Assembly (NCBI RefSeq): GCF_001420695.1
Contig: NZ_LJJB01000010.1
Location: 1,044,131-1,108,130 of the forward strand
DNA from: Brevibacillus choshinensis
GTDB taxonomy: Bacteria > Bacillota > Bacilli > Brevibacillales > Brevibacillaceae
Direction: 5' to 3'
Length of the DNA stretch: 64,000 nucleotides
Below, one piece after another: positions 27,547 through 36,070 of the stretch. How positions within the stretch are numbered: the first letter of the stretch is position 1; each line of letters begins with the position of its first letter. Position numbers and translations under genes: made by a program. The notes beneath the pieces were generated by a model. It did no database searches and was not told the origin of the DNA. It was given only the letters and a program-made list of their open reading frames with translations.

Positions 27547-29109
27547 ATGAGAAAAATAATGAAAGTTAGCACGATCACGATTTTGGTCGCTTCCATGGCC
27601 GGGTGCAGCTTTGGCGGGCAGAGCTCCCCACAGTCAGCAGCAACAGCGCAAGCCGGTGGAGGACAAAATCAGTTGGCTGCACGGACAGAAAGCTCCATGA
27701 GTCAGGCTGCCCCACGTAGTAGCATGGCAGACACCGCCCACATGAAAAGGCAGTCTGTACCTCCTCCGTCAAGAACTGACTCCATGTACTTTAAAAACTA
27801 TGGCACCAATCCCTTTATCTCCACGGATGAAGACAACCTTTCCACATTTGCCGCCGATGTTGATACCGGCTCCTACACCGTCACCCGCAGTTATATCCAG
27901 GAAGGTTCACTTCCACCTCCAGATGCCGTCCGCGTAGAAGAATTTATCAACTATTTTCCTGCGAACTACCCAGCTCCCAAGCAGCAAACGTTTGGCATTC
28001 AAGTAGATGGAGGCCCTTCTCCTTTTGGCTCGGGCTATCAATTGGTACGCGTCGGAATTAAAGGAAAAGAGATCGCCCTTGAAAACAGAAAAGCGGCACA
28101 CCTCGTTTTTGTCATCGACGTCTCCGGATCAATGGATCAGGAGAACCGACTAGAGCTGGTCAAAAAGAGCTTGCGCGTCCTGGTCGATCAGCTTTCGCCA
28201 ACCGATACAGTGGGAATCGTCGTCTACGGATCGCAAGGCCGTGTCGTTCTCGACCCCACCTCCGCTGAAAACAGGCGTGCGATCCTCTCTGCAATTGACG
28301 AGCTCCAGCCCGAAGGATCTACCAATGCAGAAGAAGGCTTGCAGCTAGGCTACGAAATGGCAGCCAGATCCTTTGAACGCGGTGCGATTAATCGCGTCAT
28401 TCTCTGCTCGGATGGGGTCGCAAACGTGGGCGAGACAGGAGCCAATGGAATATTGCGCTCGATCGAGGACTACGCCCGCAAGGAAATCAACCTCAGCACA
28501 TTCGGATTCGGCATGGACAACTACAATGACGTGTTGATGGAACAGCTGGCAGACAAGGGTGAGGGACAGTATGCCTACATTGATTCCTTTTCCGAAGCTC
28601 GCCGCGTCTTTACCGAAGCGTTGACCGGGACGCTGCAAACTATTGCCCGCGATGTGAAAATTCAAGTCGAGTTTGACCCGAAGGCAGTGGATCGCTATCG
28701 CCTCCTCGGATATGAAAATCGGGATGTGCGTGACGAGGACTTCCGCAACGACAGGACAGATGCGGGAGAAGTCGGCTCGGGGCACACGGTGACCGCTCTC
28801 TATGAAGTGAAAGTAAAGAATGAAGAGGCTGGCAAGCTAGGCGACGTCCGCATTCGCTACCACAACGTCTCTACCAAACAGGTAGAGGAAGTGAGCCACC
28901 CTCTGCAGATCCAATCAAAGCTCTCCACCGAGCTGCAATTTTTGGCCTCTGTAGCCGAATTTGCGGAAATCTTGCGGGAGAGCTACTGGGCAAGGGAGGA
29001 CGGCTCCCTGCGCAATGTATTGAAGCTGGCCGAATCGTCGGCTACAGGCGAGCAGCAGCTGGAATTTGTCCGGATGGTCAAGGATAGCCTCGCCATTCGA
29101 GGCAAGTAA
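27547..29109 (+). CDS. VWA lipoprotein with DUF3520 (YfbK-like)
   Basis: 520 residues. The signal peptide ends in a lipobox (LVASMAGC), so it is probably anchored to the outer face of the membrane. A Ser/Gln/Ala-rich linker leads to the VWA N-terminal domain (STFAADVDTGSYTVTRSYI, VRVEEFINYFPANY). Then comes a VWA domain with intact MIDAS DVSGSM (D191-S195) and a C-terminal DUF3520-type domain. GGGGG precedes the ATG. Homologues occur widely and their function is not known. It is unlinked to the VWA operon at 1773-14264. Confidence 0.9.
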   Translation: MRKIMKVSTITILVASMAGCSFGGQSSPQSAATAQAGGGQNQLAARTESSMSQAAPRSSMADTAHMKRQSVPPPSRTDSMYFKNYGTNPFISTDEDNLSTFAADVDTGSYTVTRSYIQEGSLPPPDAVRVEEFINYFPANYPAPKQQTFGIQVDGGPSPFGSGYQLVRVGIKGKEIALENRKAAHLVFVIDVSGSMDQENRLELVKKSLRVLVDQLSPTDTVGIVVYGSQGRVVLDPTSAENRRAILSAIDELQPEGSTNAEEGLQLGYEMAARSFERGAINRVILCSDGVANVGETGANGILRSIEDYARKEINLSTFGFGMDNYNDVLMEQLADKGEGQYAYIDSFSEARRVFTEALTGTLQTIARDVKIQVEFDPKAVDRYRLLGYENRDVRDEDFRNDRTDAGEVGSGHTVTALYEVKVKNEEAGKLGDVRIRYHNVSTKQVEEVSHPLQIQSKLSTELQFLASVAEFAEILRESYWAREDGSLRNVLKLAESSATGEQQLEFVRMVKDSLAIRGK

Positions 29110-29135
29110 GGGGACTTTGACAATAAAAATAGAAG

Positions 29136-29165
29136 GAACCTCCCGACACGATCGTTGGGAGGTTC
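29136..29165. terminator. Terminator after VWA lipoprotein gene
   Basis: Arms GAACCTCCC / GGGAGGTTC followed by TGTTTTC. It separates the gene from the convergent efflux operon. Confidence 0.85.
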
Positions 29166-29189
29166 TGTTTTCAGTGATCAAAAGGTGGC

Positions 29190-30332
29190 TCACAGGCTGA
29201 CGATCCCCGTCATTCCGGAGCGCAGGGCTCCGTCCTTGTTCTCGATGACGATTTTGACGGTAAACGTGTCCGTTCCCGCATCTGCTTTGGGACTGATTCT
29301 TTCTACATTCCCGCGCATGCTCTTGTGCAGTGCATCTATTGCCACATCGACTTCTTTTCCTAATGCAAAACGTTCCAAGTCTTTCTCTGCTACCCCCATC
29401 ACGACATAGACCTTTTCCGTATTGACCACCGTCATGGCAGCGAAACTCGGGCTGATCATTTCACCTGCGTGGATACTTTTGGCGCTCAAGTACCCTTTGA
29501 TCGGGCTCGTGATGGTCGCATTTTTCAGCTGGTACTCCGCGTTGTCCACAGCTGCCTGCGCCCGCTCCACTCCGGCGGCGTACTGGGCGATTTGTTCTGG
29601 GGTAGCTCCTTTTTTCGCCTTGTCATACATCGCCTTCATCTGCTCTACATTGGCTTGCATCGCCTGCAAGGTCGGCTGCGTCGCCCCTTGCTTTGCCATC
29701 GCCAGATCTTCCTCACTCCGACGATACTGGGCCTCTGCCTGGGAATAGGCAGATTGGGCATCTTCCCACGCCTGCTTGGAGACCGCCCCTTGGGCAAAAA
29801 GAGCTTGCGTGCGATCTCTTTTCGCTGCAGTCAGCTCCACGTTTGTTTTTGCCGACTGATACGACGCTTCGAGCTGTGCCATTTCTTCCGGTCGTTTGCC
29901 GTTTTTCAAATCCAGGTACTTCTGATTCGCCTGCTGCCATCCTGCTTGGGCGTAGAGCACTTCCTCCGTTCGTGTCCCTTTTTTTGCTTCCTCCCATTTG
30001 GCTTTTGCTAAGGCCAAATCAGCCTTTGCGATTCGCAAGCTCGCCGCGAGCTCTTCCTGCTCCAAGCCAAAAAGTGGAGCACCTGCCTGGATCTCATCCC
30101 CGGTATCACGAAACACATTGGCTACTCTCCCTGATGACTTGGCGTAGATGGTCACTTCCTCGATTCCCTCCACCTTACCAGTAAAGGCGCGAAGCTGATC
30201 GCTGGCTTGCGTGGCCTGCTGACCTTGATTCGCATCGGCAGTCAACGCTACAGGCTGCACCGTGCCACAGCCAGCCATTACGACCATCAGAGCAATCCCA
30301 GCCATTGTGTAACTCCATTTACGCATTCCCAT
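29190..30332 (-). CDS. HlyD/RND-type membrane fusion lipoprotein
   Basis: 380 residues. The lipobox (MVVMAGCG) gives an N-terminal lipid anchor. A barrel-sandwich hybrid domain (VTIYAKSSGRVANVF) is split by a long alpha-hairpin rich in Ala/Lys/Glu/Gln (about 95-245). After it comes the second half of the lipoyl-like domain (ITSPIKGYLSAKSIHAGEMI) and a beta-barrel. It is the third gene of the efflux operon, 25 nt after the pump. Having both this adaptor and an EmrA-like one in a Gram-positive operon is uncommon. Confidence 0.9.
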   Translation of the reverse strand: MGMRKWSYTMAGIALMVVMAGCGTVQPVALTADANQGQQATQASDQLRAFTGKVEGIEEVTIYAKSSGRVANVFRDTGDEIQAGAPLFGLEQEELAASLRIAKADLALAKAKWEEAKKGTRTEEVLYAQAGWQQANQKYLDLKNGKRPEEMAQLEASYQSAKTNVELTAAKRDRTQALFAQGAVSKQAWEDAQSAYSQAEAQYRRSEEDLAMAKQGATQPTLQAMQANVEQMKAMYDKAKKGATPEQIAQYAAGVERAQAAVDNAEYQLKNATITSPIKGYLSAKSIHAGEMISPSFAAMTVVNTEKVYVVMGVAEKDLERFALGKEVDVAIDALHKSMRGNVERISPKADAGTDTFTVKIVIENKDGALRSGMTGIVSL

Positions 30333-30357
30333 TTTTGTTCCACCCTTTCTTCATCCT

Positions 30358-31920
30358 TTAATCCAGCATCGCAGGCTGGGATGGTTGTTCTTTTGATGGT
30401 TGTAATGCTGCTTTGTTCTCTTTCACGATCAACATGATGAGTAATGCCACAACTAGGATCAATGCCGCCATGAGCAGACTGTCCTGCAATGCCTGAATGG
30501 CAGCGTATTTTTTGACCAATTGTCCCATGAGCTGCAGGGCCGAAGTAGCCGCTTCCTGCACAGAAAGCCCTTTTGCTAGATACATTTGCTGCCACTGCTC
30601 CAAGGCAGTCATCACGGACGGTTGGGTCGCTGTCACCTGTTCACTGGCATGCACCGCATGTTCGATGCTACGCCGCGAAAACAGACTGATCAGACTGGCA
30701 ATACCAATGGAAGTCGCGACCTGGCGCGAAATATTCGTTATAACCGATGCTGCCGGAACGCGTGCCGGATCTGAGACGGCCAGCAATGGAATCTGCATCG
30801 AAGTCATCAGGCACATACCGAGCCCAATGCCGCGTACAGCGAGAAGCCAGTGAAGTGTGGATACGTCCGTGTCCAAATCTACATGAGAAATCAAGAATCC
30901 CGGTACAAGGCAAAAGATCAGTCCCACCACAATCATCGGCTTCAATCCGACCCGCGCAGCCAGCATCCCACTGATTGGTGTCACGATACCCGACGCGATC
31001 GCCTGCGGCAGCATCAGCAGCCCTGTGTCCATCGCCGTTTTGCCCAGCATGTTTTCCGAATAGATCGGCAGCAGATAAATGACTCCAAAATTACCGACCA
31101 TGATCATGCTGTTCACCAAAAGCCCCAGGGTAAAGTCTCGATTGGCGAGCAGTCGGATGTCTACCAAAGGCTGGCCCGTCGATAGCTCACGAGCTACGAA
31201 CATCGCCCCACTGATCAGTGCCGTGAGAAACAGGGAGACGATAAAAAAGGAATCCCAGCCTTTTTCCTCCCCTTTGGTAACTGCGAGCAAGAGACTGACG
31301 AGCGCCGTGGCCGACCAGATGAAGCCAGCGAGGTCAAAGGGATGCTCCTTTTTCACTTCCCCCTCGCGCAAAAACCGCCAGACCAACAGCATCGCCACGA
31401 TCCCAAAGGGAATATTGACCGTAAAAATGAACCGCCAATCCATATGCTGCACGAAATAACCACTCAGTGTCGGACCTACCGCAGGAGCGACAAATACCGA
31501 AATCCCGAATACCCCCATCGCTGGCCCCATCTTTTCTCGAGGCACTACGAGCTGAATCATGGACTGACCGATCGTCATCATCAGCCCTCCCCCTGCCGCC
31601 TGGATGATCCTCGCTACGATCATGCTGCCGTTGCTCCATGCCAATCCACAGAGAAGGGAACCTACCGTAAACAAAAGCAGACTGGCGAGATAGCTTTTCT
31701 TGATCCCGAACCGGATGCCGACGTACCCCGCGAGAGGAATGACTGCCGCCATCGTCAACGTGTAGCTAGTGACGACCCACTGAATTTCCTCAGTCGAAGC
31801 TCCAAAGACATGCATCATCTCGGGAATGGCGACATTGACGATACTCGTATCTAAAACGGCCATGAACGTCCCCAACACGATGGCAAAAACACCGGGCCAA
31901 AAATTTTCCTGCGGATTCAT
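30358..31920 (-). CDS. DHA2 family (EmrB/QacA-like) MFS efflux pump
   Basis: 520 residues and about 14 hydrophobic helices. Markers are LGTFMAVLDTSIVNVAIP in helix 1 (DHA2 signature), RIIQAAGGGLMMTIGQS, and the antiporter motif C around GVFGISVFVAPAVGPTLSGY. The start has AAGGA 9 bases upstream. It should export hydrophobic drugs or lipids by proton antiport, aided by the EmrA-like adaptor encoded 12 nt upstream. Confidence 0.95.
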   Translation of the reverse strand: MNPQENFWPGVFAIVLGTFMAVLDTSIVNVAIPEMMHVFGASTEEIQWVVTSYTLTMAAVIPLAGYVGIRFGIKKSYLASLLLFTVGSLLCGLAWSNGSMIVARIIQAAGGGLMMTIGQSMIQLVVPREKMGPAMGVFGISVFVAPAVGPTLSGYFVQHMDWRFIFTVNIPFGIVAMLLVWRFLREGEVKKEHPFDLAGFIWSATALVSLLLAVTKGEEKGWDSFFIVSLFLTALISGAMFVARELSTGQPLVDIRLLANRDFTLGLLVNSMIMVGNFGVIYLLPIYSENMLGKTAMDTGLLMLPQAIASGIVTPISGMLAARVGLKPMIVVGLIFCLVPGFLISHVDLDTDVSTLHWLLAVRGIGLGMCLMTSMQIPLLAVSDPARVPAASVITNISRQVATSIGIASLISLFSRRSIEHAVHASEQVTATQPSVMTALEQWQQMYLAKGLSVQEAATSALQLMGQLVKKYAAIQALQDSLLMAALILVVALLIMLIVKENKAALQPSKEQPSQPAMLD

Positions 31921-31932
31921 TCCTCCACATCC

Positions 31933-32589
31933 TTATCTCACGTGAATGGTGACCTTGGCATTCAAACCGGGCTGAAAGTCGTAAGGTCCTTCGGTAAAGG
32001 CAATCTTGATCGGAATCCGCTGCGTCACTTTGGTAAAGTTGCCACCTGCATTGGTCGGCGGCAACAAAGAAAAGGTCGATTGGGTCGCCTGCCCGATTTT
32101 TGTTACGCTACCTGTGAACGTGCGACCGGGATACATATCCAACGAGATCTCCACCTCTTGCCCGATCTGAATGTAGCCCGCCTCTGTCTCTTCCACATTC
32201 GCCTGAACGTACAGCTGTCGTTTGTCGACGACCAAAGCGACGGTATTGCCAGCACCGACCACTTCACCTTCCTTGGCTGCCCGCTGCAAGATGACCCCAC
32301 TTATAGGAGAACGGATGGTGATGTTCTCCAATTGGACATTACTCGCGACATTCACTTGCTCTTGTTCGGCAATGATCTGCCCACTCTCTACCTCGCTGCC
32401 TTCATCGATCCGCACAGTCTTGAGCTTTCCAGCGACTTTCGGTGCGATTTTGTAAATGTCTCCTGTCACCATCGCATCCTCTGTCTTCACGTAGAAGTAG
32501 CCTTGATAACCGTAATATCCGACGACTGCTGCAATCATCATCACGACTGACAGCAAAATGACCTTCCGATTCGGTTTCTTTTTTTCCAT
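31933..32589 (-). CDS. EmrA-like efflux adaptor (HlyD family)
   Basis: 218 residues, short for EmrA. One N-terminal membrane helix (VILLSVVMMIAAVVGYYGY), then YVKTEDAMVTGDIYKIAPKV and the lipoyl-like domain (VRIDEGSEVESGQIIAEQEQ). The alpha-hairpin is almost absent: the protein passes straight to ITIRSPISGVILQRAAKEGE and a beta-barrel (QEVEISLDMYPG). Such hairpin-less forms suit Gram-positive cells without an outer membrane. First gene of the three-gene efflux operon, behind a palindromic operator. Confidence 0.92.
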   Translation of the reverse strand: MEKKKPNRKVILLSVVMMIAAVVGYYGYQGYFYVKTEDAMVTGDIYKIAPKVAGKLKTVRIDEGSEVESGQIIAEQEQVNVASNVQLENITIRSPISGVILQRAAKEGEVVGAGNTVALVVDKRQLYVQANVEETEAGYIQIGQEVEISLDMYPGRTFTGSVTKIGQATQSTFSLLPPTNAGGNFTKVTQRIPIKIAFTEGPYDFQPGLNAKVTIHVR

Positions 32590-32624
32590 CGCTGCTAACC
32601 TGCCTCTCTTTTCCTTGTGTCATC

Positions 32625-32651
32625 TTTACATACCGACCAGCGGTTTGTAAC
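32625..32651. promoter_or_regulatory. TetR-type palindromic operator ahead of the efflux operon
   Basis: Arms TTTACATACCG and CGGTTTGTAAC around a 5-base spacer; arm symmetry is imperfect at two positions. It lies 36 bases upstream of the EmrA-like start. A perfect version is at 33296. Confidence 0.65.
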
Positions 32652-32656
32652 GGTTC

Positions 32657-32686
32657 AAAAAATGGGGAGCTCTCTACCCTAGCTCC
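32657..32686 (-). terminator. Terminator of the membrane protein gene
   Basis: Stem AGGAGCT / AGCTCC on the minus strand followed by a T-run (ATTTTTTG). It ends the 32691-33251 gene before the efflux operon's own operator. Confidence 0.7.
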
Positions 32687-32690
32687 TTTG

Positions 32691-33251
32691 TTAGCCTTGC
32701 TTATTCAAGTAAATACGTTTTGCAATCGGACGCACCAGGATCGTCGCTGCCAATCCGATCAAATTCCAAACATGCACCAATGTGACTCCGATGTCTCCAG
32801 AAACGAGCTTCATCGCATACAGGACGGAGCAGATCAAGGATAATGCGAAAGCGGCGGCCCAGATCACCGTCAACCAGAAATTCGAGACAAAGAACAGGCG
32901 ATTGGTCGTAAATTCAACGGGCACTACTTTCTTGGCGTATTGAAGCGTAAACGGTTTTTTGGTGACCAAGGATACCACTGACGCCAATGTTAGGATGCCG
33001 TACATAAACAGCTGCGTAAAGTCGAACAGATGGAAGGAAGGGAGCAATAGTGCAATCCAGAAGCCACAGAAAAAGTAGAAGACTTTGATCGTAATGATCG
33101 TCGTGACTTCCCCAAACCTCTTCTTTTGAAACAAGTAGATCAGTACCGCGAGTACAAAACCGATGGCAAATCCGAGGGTCGGCGGCTCTACCGAAAATGC
33201 AACAAAAAACGGAATCAAATCAACAAAAATCCAGAACAAGGTTTGAATCAT
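32691..33251 (-). CDS. Multi-pass membrane protein of unknown function
   Basis: 186 residues with about six hydrophobic helices and short loops. The helix 2-3 loop is basic (FQKKRFGEV), and VTKKPFTLQYAKKVVP occurs mid-protein. The general look is of septation-protein A-like or DUF-type small membrane proteins, but no family is certain. GAGGAGTG is 7 bases from ATG. The operator in front of it (33296) matches the one ahead of the efflux operon, so both are probably under one repressor. Confidence 0.75.
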   Translation of the reverse strand: MIQTLFWIFVDLIPFFVAFSVEPPTLGFAIGFVLAVLIYLFQKKRFGEVTTIITIKVFYFFCGFWIALLLPSFHLFDFTQLFMYGILTLASVVSLVTKKPFTLQYAKKVVPVEFTTNRLFFVSNFWLTVIWAAAFALSLICSVLYAMKLVSGDIGVTLVHVWNLIGLAATILVRPIAKRIYLNKQG

Positions 33252-33295
33252 GTCTTAGCACTCCTCTTCAACAGATCGTTCGTTATGCTGTTTAT

Positions 33296-33322
33296 TTTAC
33301 AAACCGACCGACGGTTTGTAAA
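33296..33322. promoter_or_regulatory. Perfect TetR-type palindrome ahead of the membrane protein gene
   Basis: Arms TTTACAAACCG and CGGTTTGTAAA, 11 bases each, separated by 5. It lies 45 bases upstream of the membrane protein start codon and directly after the PAP2 stop. The related site at 32625 has the same spacing. Confidence 0.75.
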
Positions 33323-33325
33323 GGG

Positions 33326-34006
33326 CTATTTTTCCATTTTCCCCTTTCTTTTTTCTACAACTAGTCTCAGCCCCAGTAAACAGATGGCTAGCCATGCCCC
33401 TCCAGCCGTATAGCCAGCCAAGACATCACTCGGGTAATGCACCCCCAAATAGATGCGGCTCGTCCCGATGAGAAGAATGAGAGCGACTACGATCACCACA
33501 ATCGCCACCTTGGCCGCTCGGGAAACGACGAACAAGTAGAGCAGAATACCGATCATTCCATACAGGATAAAGGAAGCCATAGAATGTCCACTCGGAAAGC
33601 TGAAGCCCTCTTCCTCCACTAACCGCAAAATACTAGGTCTCTCCCGGTGATAGCTCCATTTGAGCACCAGATTAAACAGCACGCCTCCCCCTAATGCAAT
33701 CACAAGAAATAACGCCTCCCAGCGCTTTTTTTGCCACCACATCAATCCTGCTGCGACAGTGATGACCATCAAAAGTGCCGACGTAGAGCCGAGAAACGTA
33801 ATAAAGAGCATAAAGGACGTCAGAGCAGGTGATATCCCAGATTGGACCCACCCGATCACAGCGGAATCAAATAAACTCAGCTCTTGCTCGAGCATCTCAC
33901 TACCCAATTTGGCAAACGCATATACAAATGCGACGATGAAGAGGACGCAGAACCATACATATTGTCTAGTTTTTCTGGAGAGCGAAGGCAGCTTCGTCTG
34001 GTTCAT
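33326..34006 (-). CDS. PAP2 family phosphatase, probable undecaprenyl-diphosphate phosphatase
   Basis: 226 residues with about six membrane helices. The three acid-phosphatase motifs are complete: KWSYHRERP (K-x6-RP), FPSGHSMASF (PSGH) and SRIYLGVHYPSDVLAG (SR-x5-H-x3-D). In Bacillus such proteins (BcrC-like) remove a phosphate from undecaprenyl diphosphate outside the membrane; other lipid phosphates are possible. It follows dedA by 17 nt, which supports a lipid-carrier role. Confidence 0.9.
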   Translation of the reverse strand: MNQTKLPSLSRKTRQYVWFCVLFIVAFVYAFAKLGSEMLEQELSLFDSAVIGWVQSGISPALTSFMLFITFLGSTSALLMVITVAAGLMWWQKKRWEALFLVIALGGGVLFNLVLKWSYHRERPSILRLVEEEGFSFPSGHSMASFILYGMIGILLYLFVVSRAAKVAIVVIVVALILLIGTSRIYLGVHYPSDVLAGYTAGGAWLAICLLGLRLVVEKRKGKMEK

Positions 34007-34024
34007 AAGAGGGATCTATTCCTT

Positions 34025-34627
34025 TCAGCCTGACCGGATGTTTTGACGCCATTTTACGATGAGGTATGTTGCGAGAGCGAGTGCTGCCGCAATCAACAGA
34101 AACGTAATTCCATAGTGACGGATGTAGACAACCACTTTGTACCACTCACGCTCCAAGGCTCTGCCCAGCAGCAAAAAAGTCATGCTCCAGATGAGCGCTC
34201 CGGAATAAGAAAAGATTGCAAAACGACGAAAATCCATCGTTGCGATCCCGGCCAAATAAGCGGTAATATGACGAACGCCTGGCAAAAAATAACCGACGAG
34301 CAACAGGTACGAGCCATAGCGCGCAAACAGCTTTTGGGTGGACTCAATTTTTTTCGGTGAGATGTGCAGGTACGGACCCACCTTGAGAAGAAGAGGCAAT
34401 CCCCATTTCAGACCGATGAAGTAACTAATCGAGATACCCGCCGAGGCCCCCAGAAATGCACTGAGAATCGTGTATGGCATGTGCAGCACTCCACGGGAAA
34501 CCGCGTAGCCCGCATACGTCATCAACACTTCATCTGGAATCGGAACACCCAGGACACCCAACGCCAACGCAAAAAAGATCCCCACATATCCGAATTTCAT
34601 CAGAAATAGATCCAAATGCTGTTCCAC
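34025..34627 (-). CDS. DedA family membrane protein, possible undecaprenyl-phosphate translocase
   Basis: 200 residues from GTG 34627, chosen because GAAGGAGG lies 5 bases upstream; the frame's first GTG is inside that site. DedA features: FALALGVLGVPIPDEVLMTYAGY, a re-entrant region, GASAGISISYFIGLKWG, and the conserved RYG ... GYFLPGVRHITAYLAGIATM-F. Some DedA proteins (UptA of B. subtilis) return C55-phosphate across the membrane. Pairing with a PAP2 phosphatase gene fits that. Confidence 0.9.
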   Translation of the reverse strand: MEQHLDLFLMKFGYVGIFFALALGVLGVPIPDEVLMTYAGYAVSRGVLHMPYTILSAFLGASAGISISYFIGLKWGLPLLLKVGPYLHISPKKIESTQKLFARYGSYLLLVGYFLPGVRHITAYLAGIATMDFRRFAIFSYSGALIWSMTFLLLGRALEREWYKVVVYIRHYGITFLLIAAALALATYLIVKWRQNIRSG

Positions 34628-34715
34628 AGTTACCTCCTTCACCTTGTCCTCTTACATCCTATTCTTCCCACATTCTCTGACATGCTGGCTTTTTTCTTGC
34701 TTTTTTAGAAAACTT

Positions 34716-34784
34716 GGCTACGCCAAGCCTTTGGCGTGGCCTTAGTTGCACTTATACTGGATAAGAATCTTATAAATTCTTATC
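34716..34784. repeat. Two inverted repeats in the dedA leader region
   Basis: GGCTACGCCAA / TTGGCGTGGCC (34716-34741, one wobble) and GATAAGAAT / ATTCTTATC (34760-34784, 7-base spacer). Both lie 90-160 bases upstream of the leftward dedA start. They could be an attenuator and an operator; no T-run follows clearly. Confidence 0.4.
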
Positions 34785-34796
34785 TGTATAAGAAAA

Positions 34797-34836
34797 AACA
34801 ACCTTCCCTCGGTAAACCACCACAGGAAGGCTGTTT
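34797..34836 (-). terminator. Terminator of the DUF2167 gene
   Basis: Arms AACAGCCTTCC / GGAAGGTTGTT on the minus strand followed by TTTTC, 11 bases past the stop. Confidence 0.85.
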
Positions 34837-34847
34837 GATTATGATGC

Positions 34848-35735
34848 TTAAGCTGACGGCTTATCTTCGTCCGCTTCAATGTTCTCTGTCGTTTGCTTTT
34901 TGCCGAACAGTCTTTTTCCAAACTTGGCGATTGCTCCAATCAAGACGACAATCAGAATCCAGCCTTTTTTGGCAAATGCCAGAATCAGAGCCATCAACCC
35001 GAGCTTCTTGGCGGCGGCCAGACCTAGCCCACCCAAGATCAATCCTGTCAGTCCATACTCGGCTACTTGGTCTGTTTTCTCGTCAAAGTCGCTGTAACGA
35101 TGGCCTTCCTTGACCGTAAAGTTTTTGAGGATGCTCGCTCTCAGCGTCTGCTTGTCCGCTTGTAAGTGTTCCTGATCCGTCACCAGAATAAAGGACACGT
35201 ACCCTGTTCTCGTCAACACCTGCAGCTTGTAGTTCAGGAATTTCTCTTTTTGTGCCGATTCCAGCAACATTGAATACTCCAACTCATGGGTTTTAGCGTC
35301 ATAGGTCGGTTCTACATTCCAGCCGACAACATGAAATTGATCCTCCGGCTTCCGCTGCTTGTTTGCCTCCTCTGTCCCATCCTTGTAACTCTGCAACAGT
35401 TCCTCTGCATCAATGTCATTTTGCTCGTCATCACTGATGTGTCCGGTTTCTTCATACTCCATATATAAGAGCCATTGATCTGCTTCTTCTTGCGGCAAGA
35501 CGCTCCCGATTTCTCTCATCGTAGGAATGTCGCCTACCTGCTGCTCCATCTTGATCGTATCCTCTTTATTGAGATAGACCATTTTTTCCGGCACTGTGAA
35601 GGAAAACTTATTTTCCAGCTCCACCTTTGTTCCACTTTTGACCCAATTGAATGTTTGCTCTGCTGCAACCGGCAGTAACATGCCGAAAGAAATCATCAGT
35701 ACAGTAAAGAATGATAGCCACGATCTTTTACTCAT
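34848..35735 (-). CDS. DUF2167 membrane-anchored protein
   Basis: 295 residues. A signal peptide (about 1-25, ending PVAAEQTF) leads into the DUF2167 domain: YMEYEETGHISDDEQNDIDA, EEANKQRKPEDQFHVVGWN and PTYDAKTHELEYSMLLES. Two C-terminal hydrophobic helices (LTGLILGGLGLAAAKKLGLMA, and GWILIVVLIGAIAKFGKRLF) anchor it, with a polar tail. Function of the family unknown. It is a single gene with its own promoter (35775-35803) and terminator. Confidence 0.88.
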   Translation of the reverse strand: MSKRSWLSFFTVLMISFGMLLPVAAEQTFNWVKSGTKVELENKFSFTVPEKMVYLNKEDTIKMEQQVGDIPTMREIGSVLPQEEADQWLLYMEYEETGHISDDEQNDIDAEELLQSYKDGTEEANKQRKPEDQFHVVGWNVEPTYDAKTHELEYSMLLESAQKEKFLNYKLQVLTRTGYVSFILVTDQEHLQADKQTLRASILKNFTVKEGHRYSDFDEKTDQVAEYGLTGLILGGLGLAAAKKLGLMALILAFAKKGWILIVVLIGAIAKFGKRLFGKKQTTENIEADEDKPSA

Positions 35736-35774
35736 TTGTTACCCCTCAATCCCTATTTTTTCAAGAACCACCTT

Positions 35775-35803
35775 ATCTTACATTTATTAGTTACCTAGTT
35801 CAA
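35775..35803 (-). promoter_or_regulatory. Probable promoter of the DUF2167 gene
   Basis: Minus strand TTGAAC (35798-35803), 17-base spacer, TAAGAT (35775-35780), within AT-rich sequence 40 bases upstream of the start codon. Confidence 0.45.
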
Positions 35804-36011
35804 AATAAATTTAGAAAAATAAGGAAAAATAGTATTATTTAACTGAATATTTCTCTTTCAGAATCAGACACTCGTGACTTATGACCTACGTTCATTCCGA
35901 CGGAAGATTCCGAACCATCCAGAGCTGATCTCCACGCTTCTGAGCACAATTACGCTGACGTTGTGTATTTCGCTCGCTGCTTCCTTGTGTTTTTTCATTG
36001 GGTATAAAAGC

Positions 36012-36069
36012 AAATCCTCCGCGGAAAATACAGGTGCACCACCATTTTTCCTTTTTTTCGGGAGGATTT
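36012..36069 (+). promoter_or_regulatory. Stem that could hide the ribosome site of the DUF1254 gene
   Basis: AAATCCTCC (36012-36020) is the exact complement of GGAGGATTT (36061-36069), which is the ribosome site directly before ATG 36071. The 40-base loop is T-rich. The rest of the gap 35804-36011 holds no gene I can support; a 66-codon plus-strand frame there lacks a ribosome site. Confidence 0.45.
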
Positions 36070-36070
36070 T

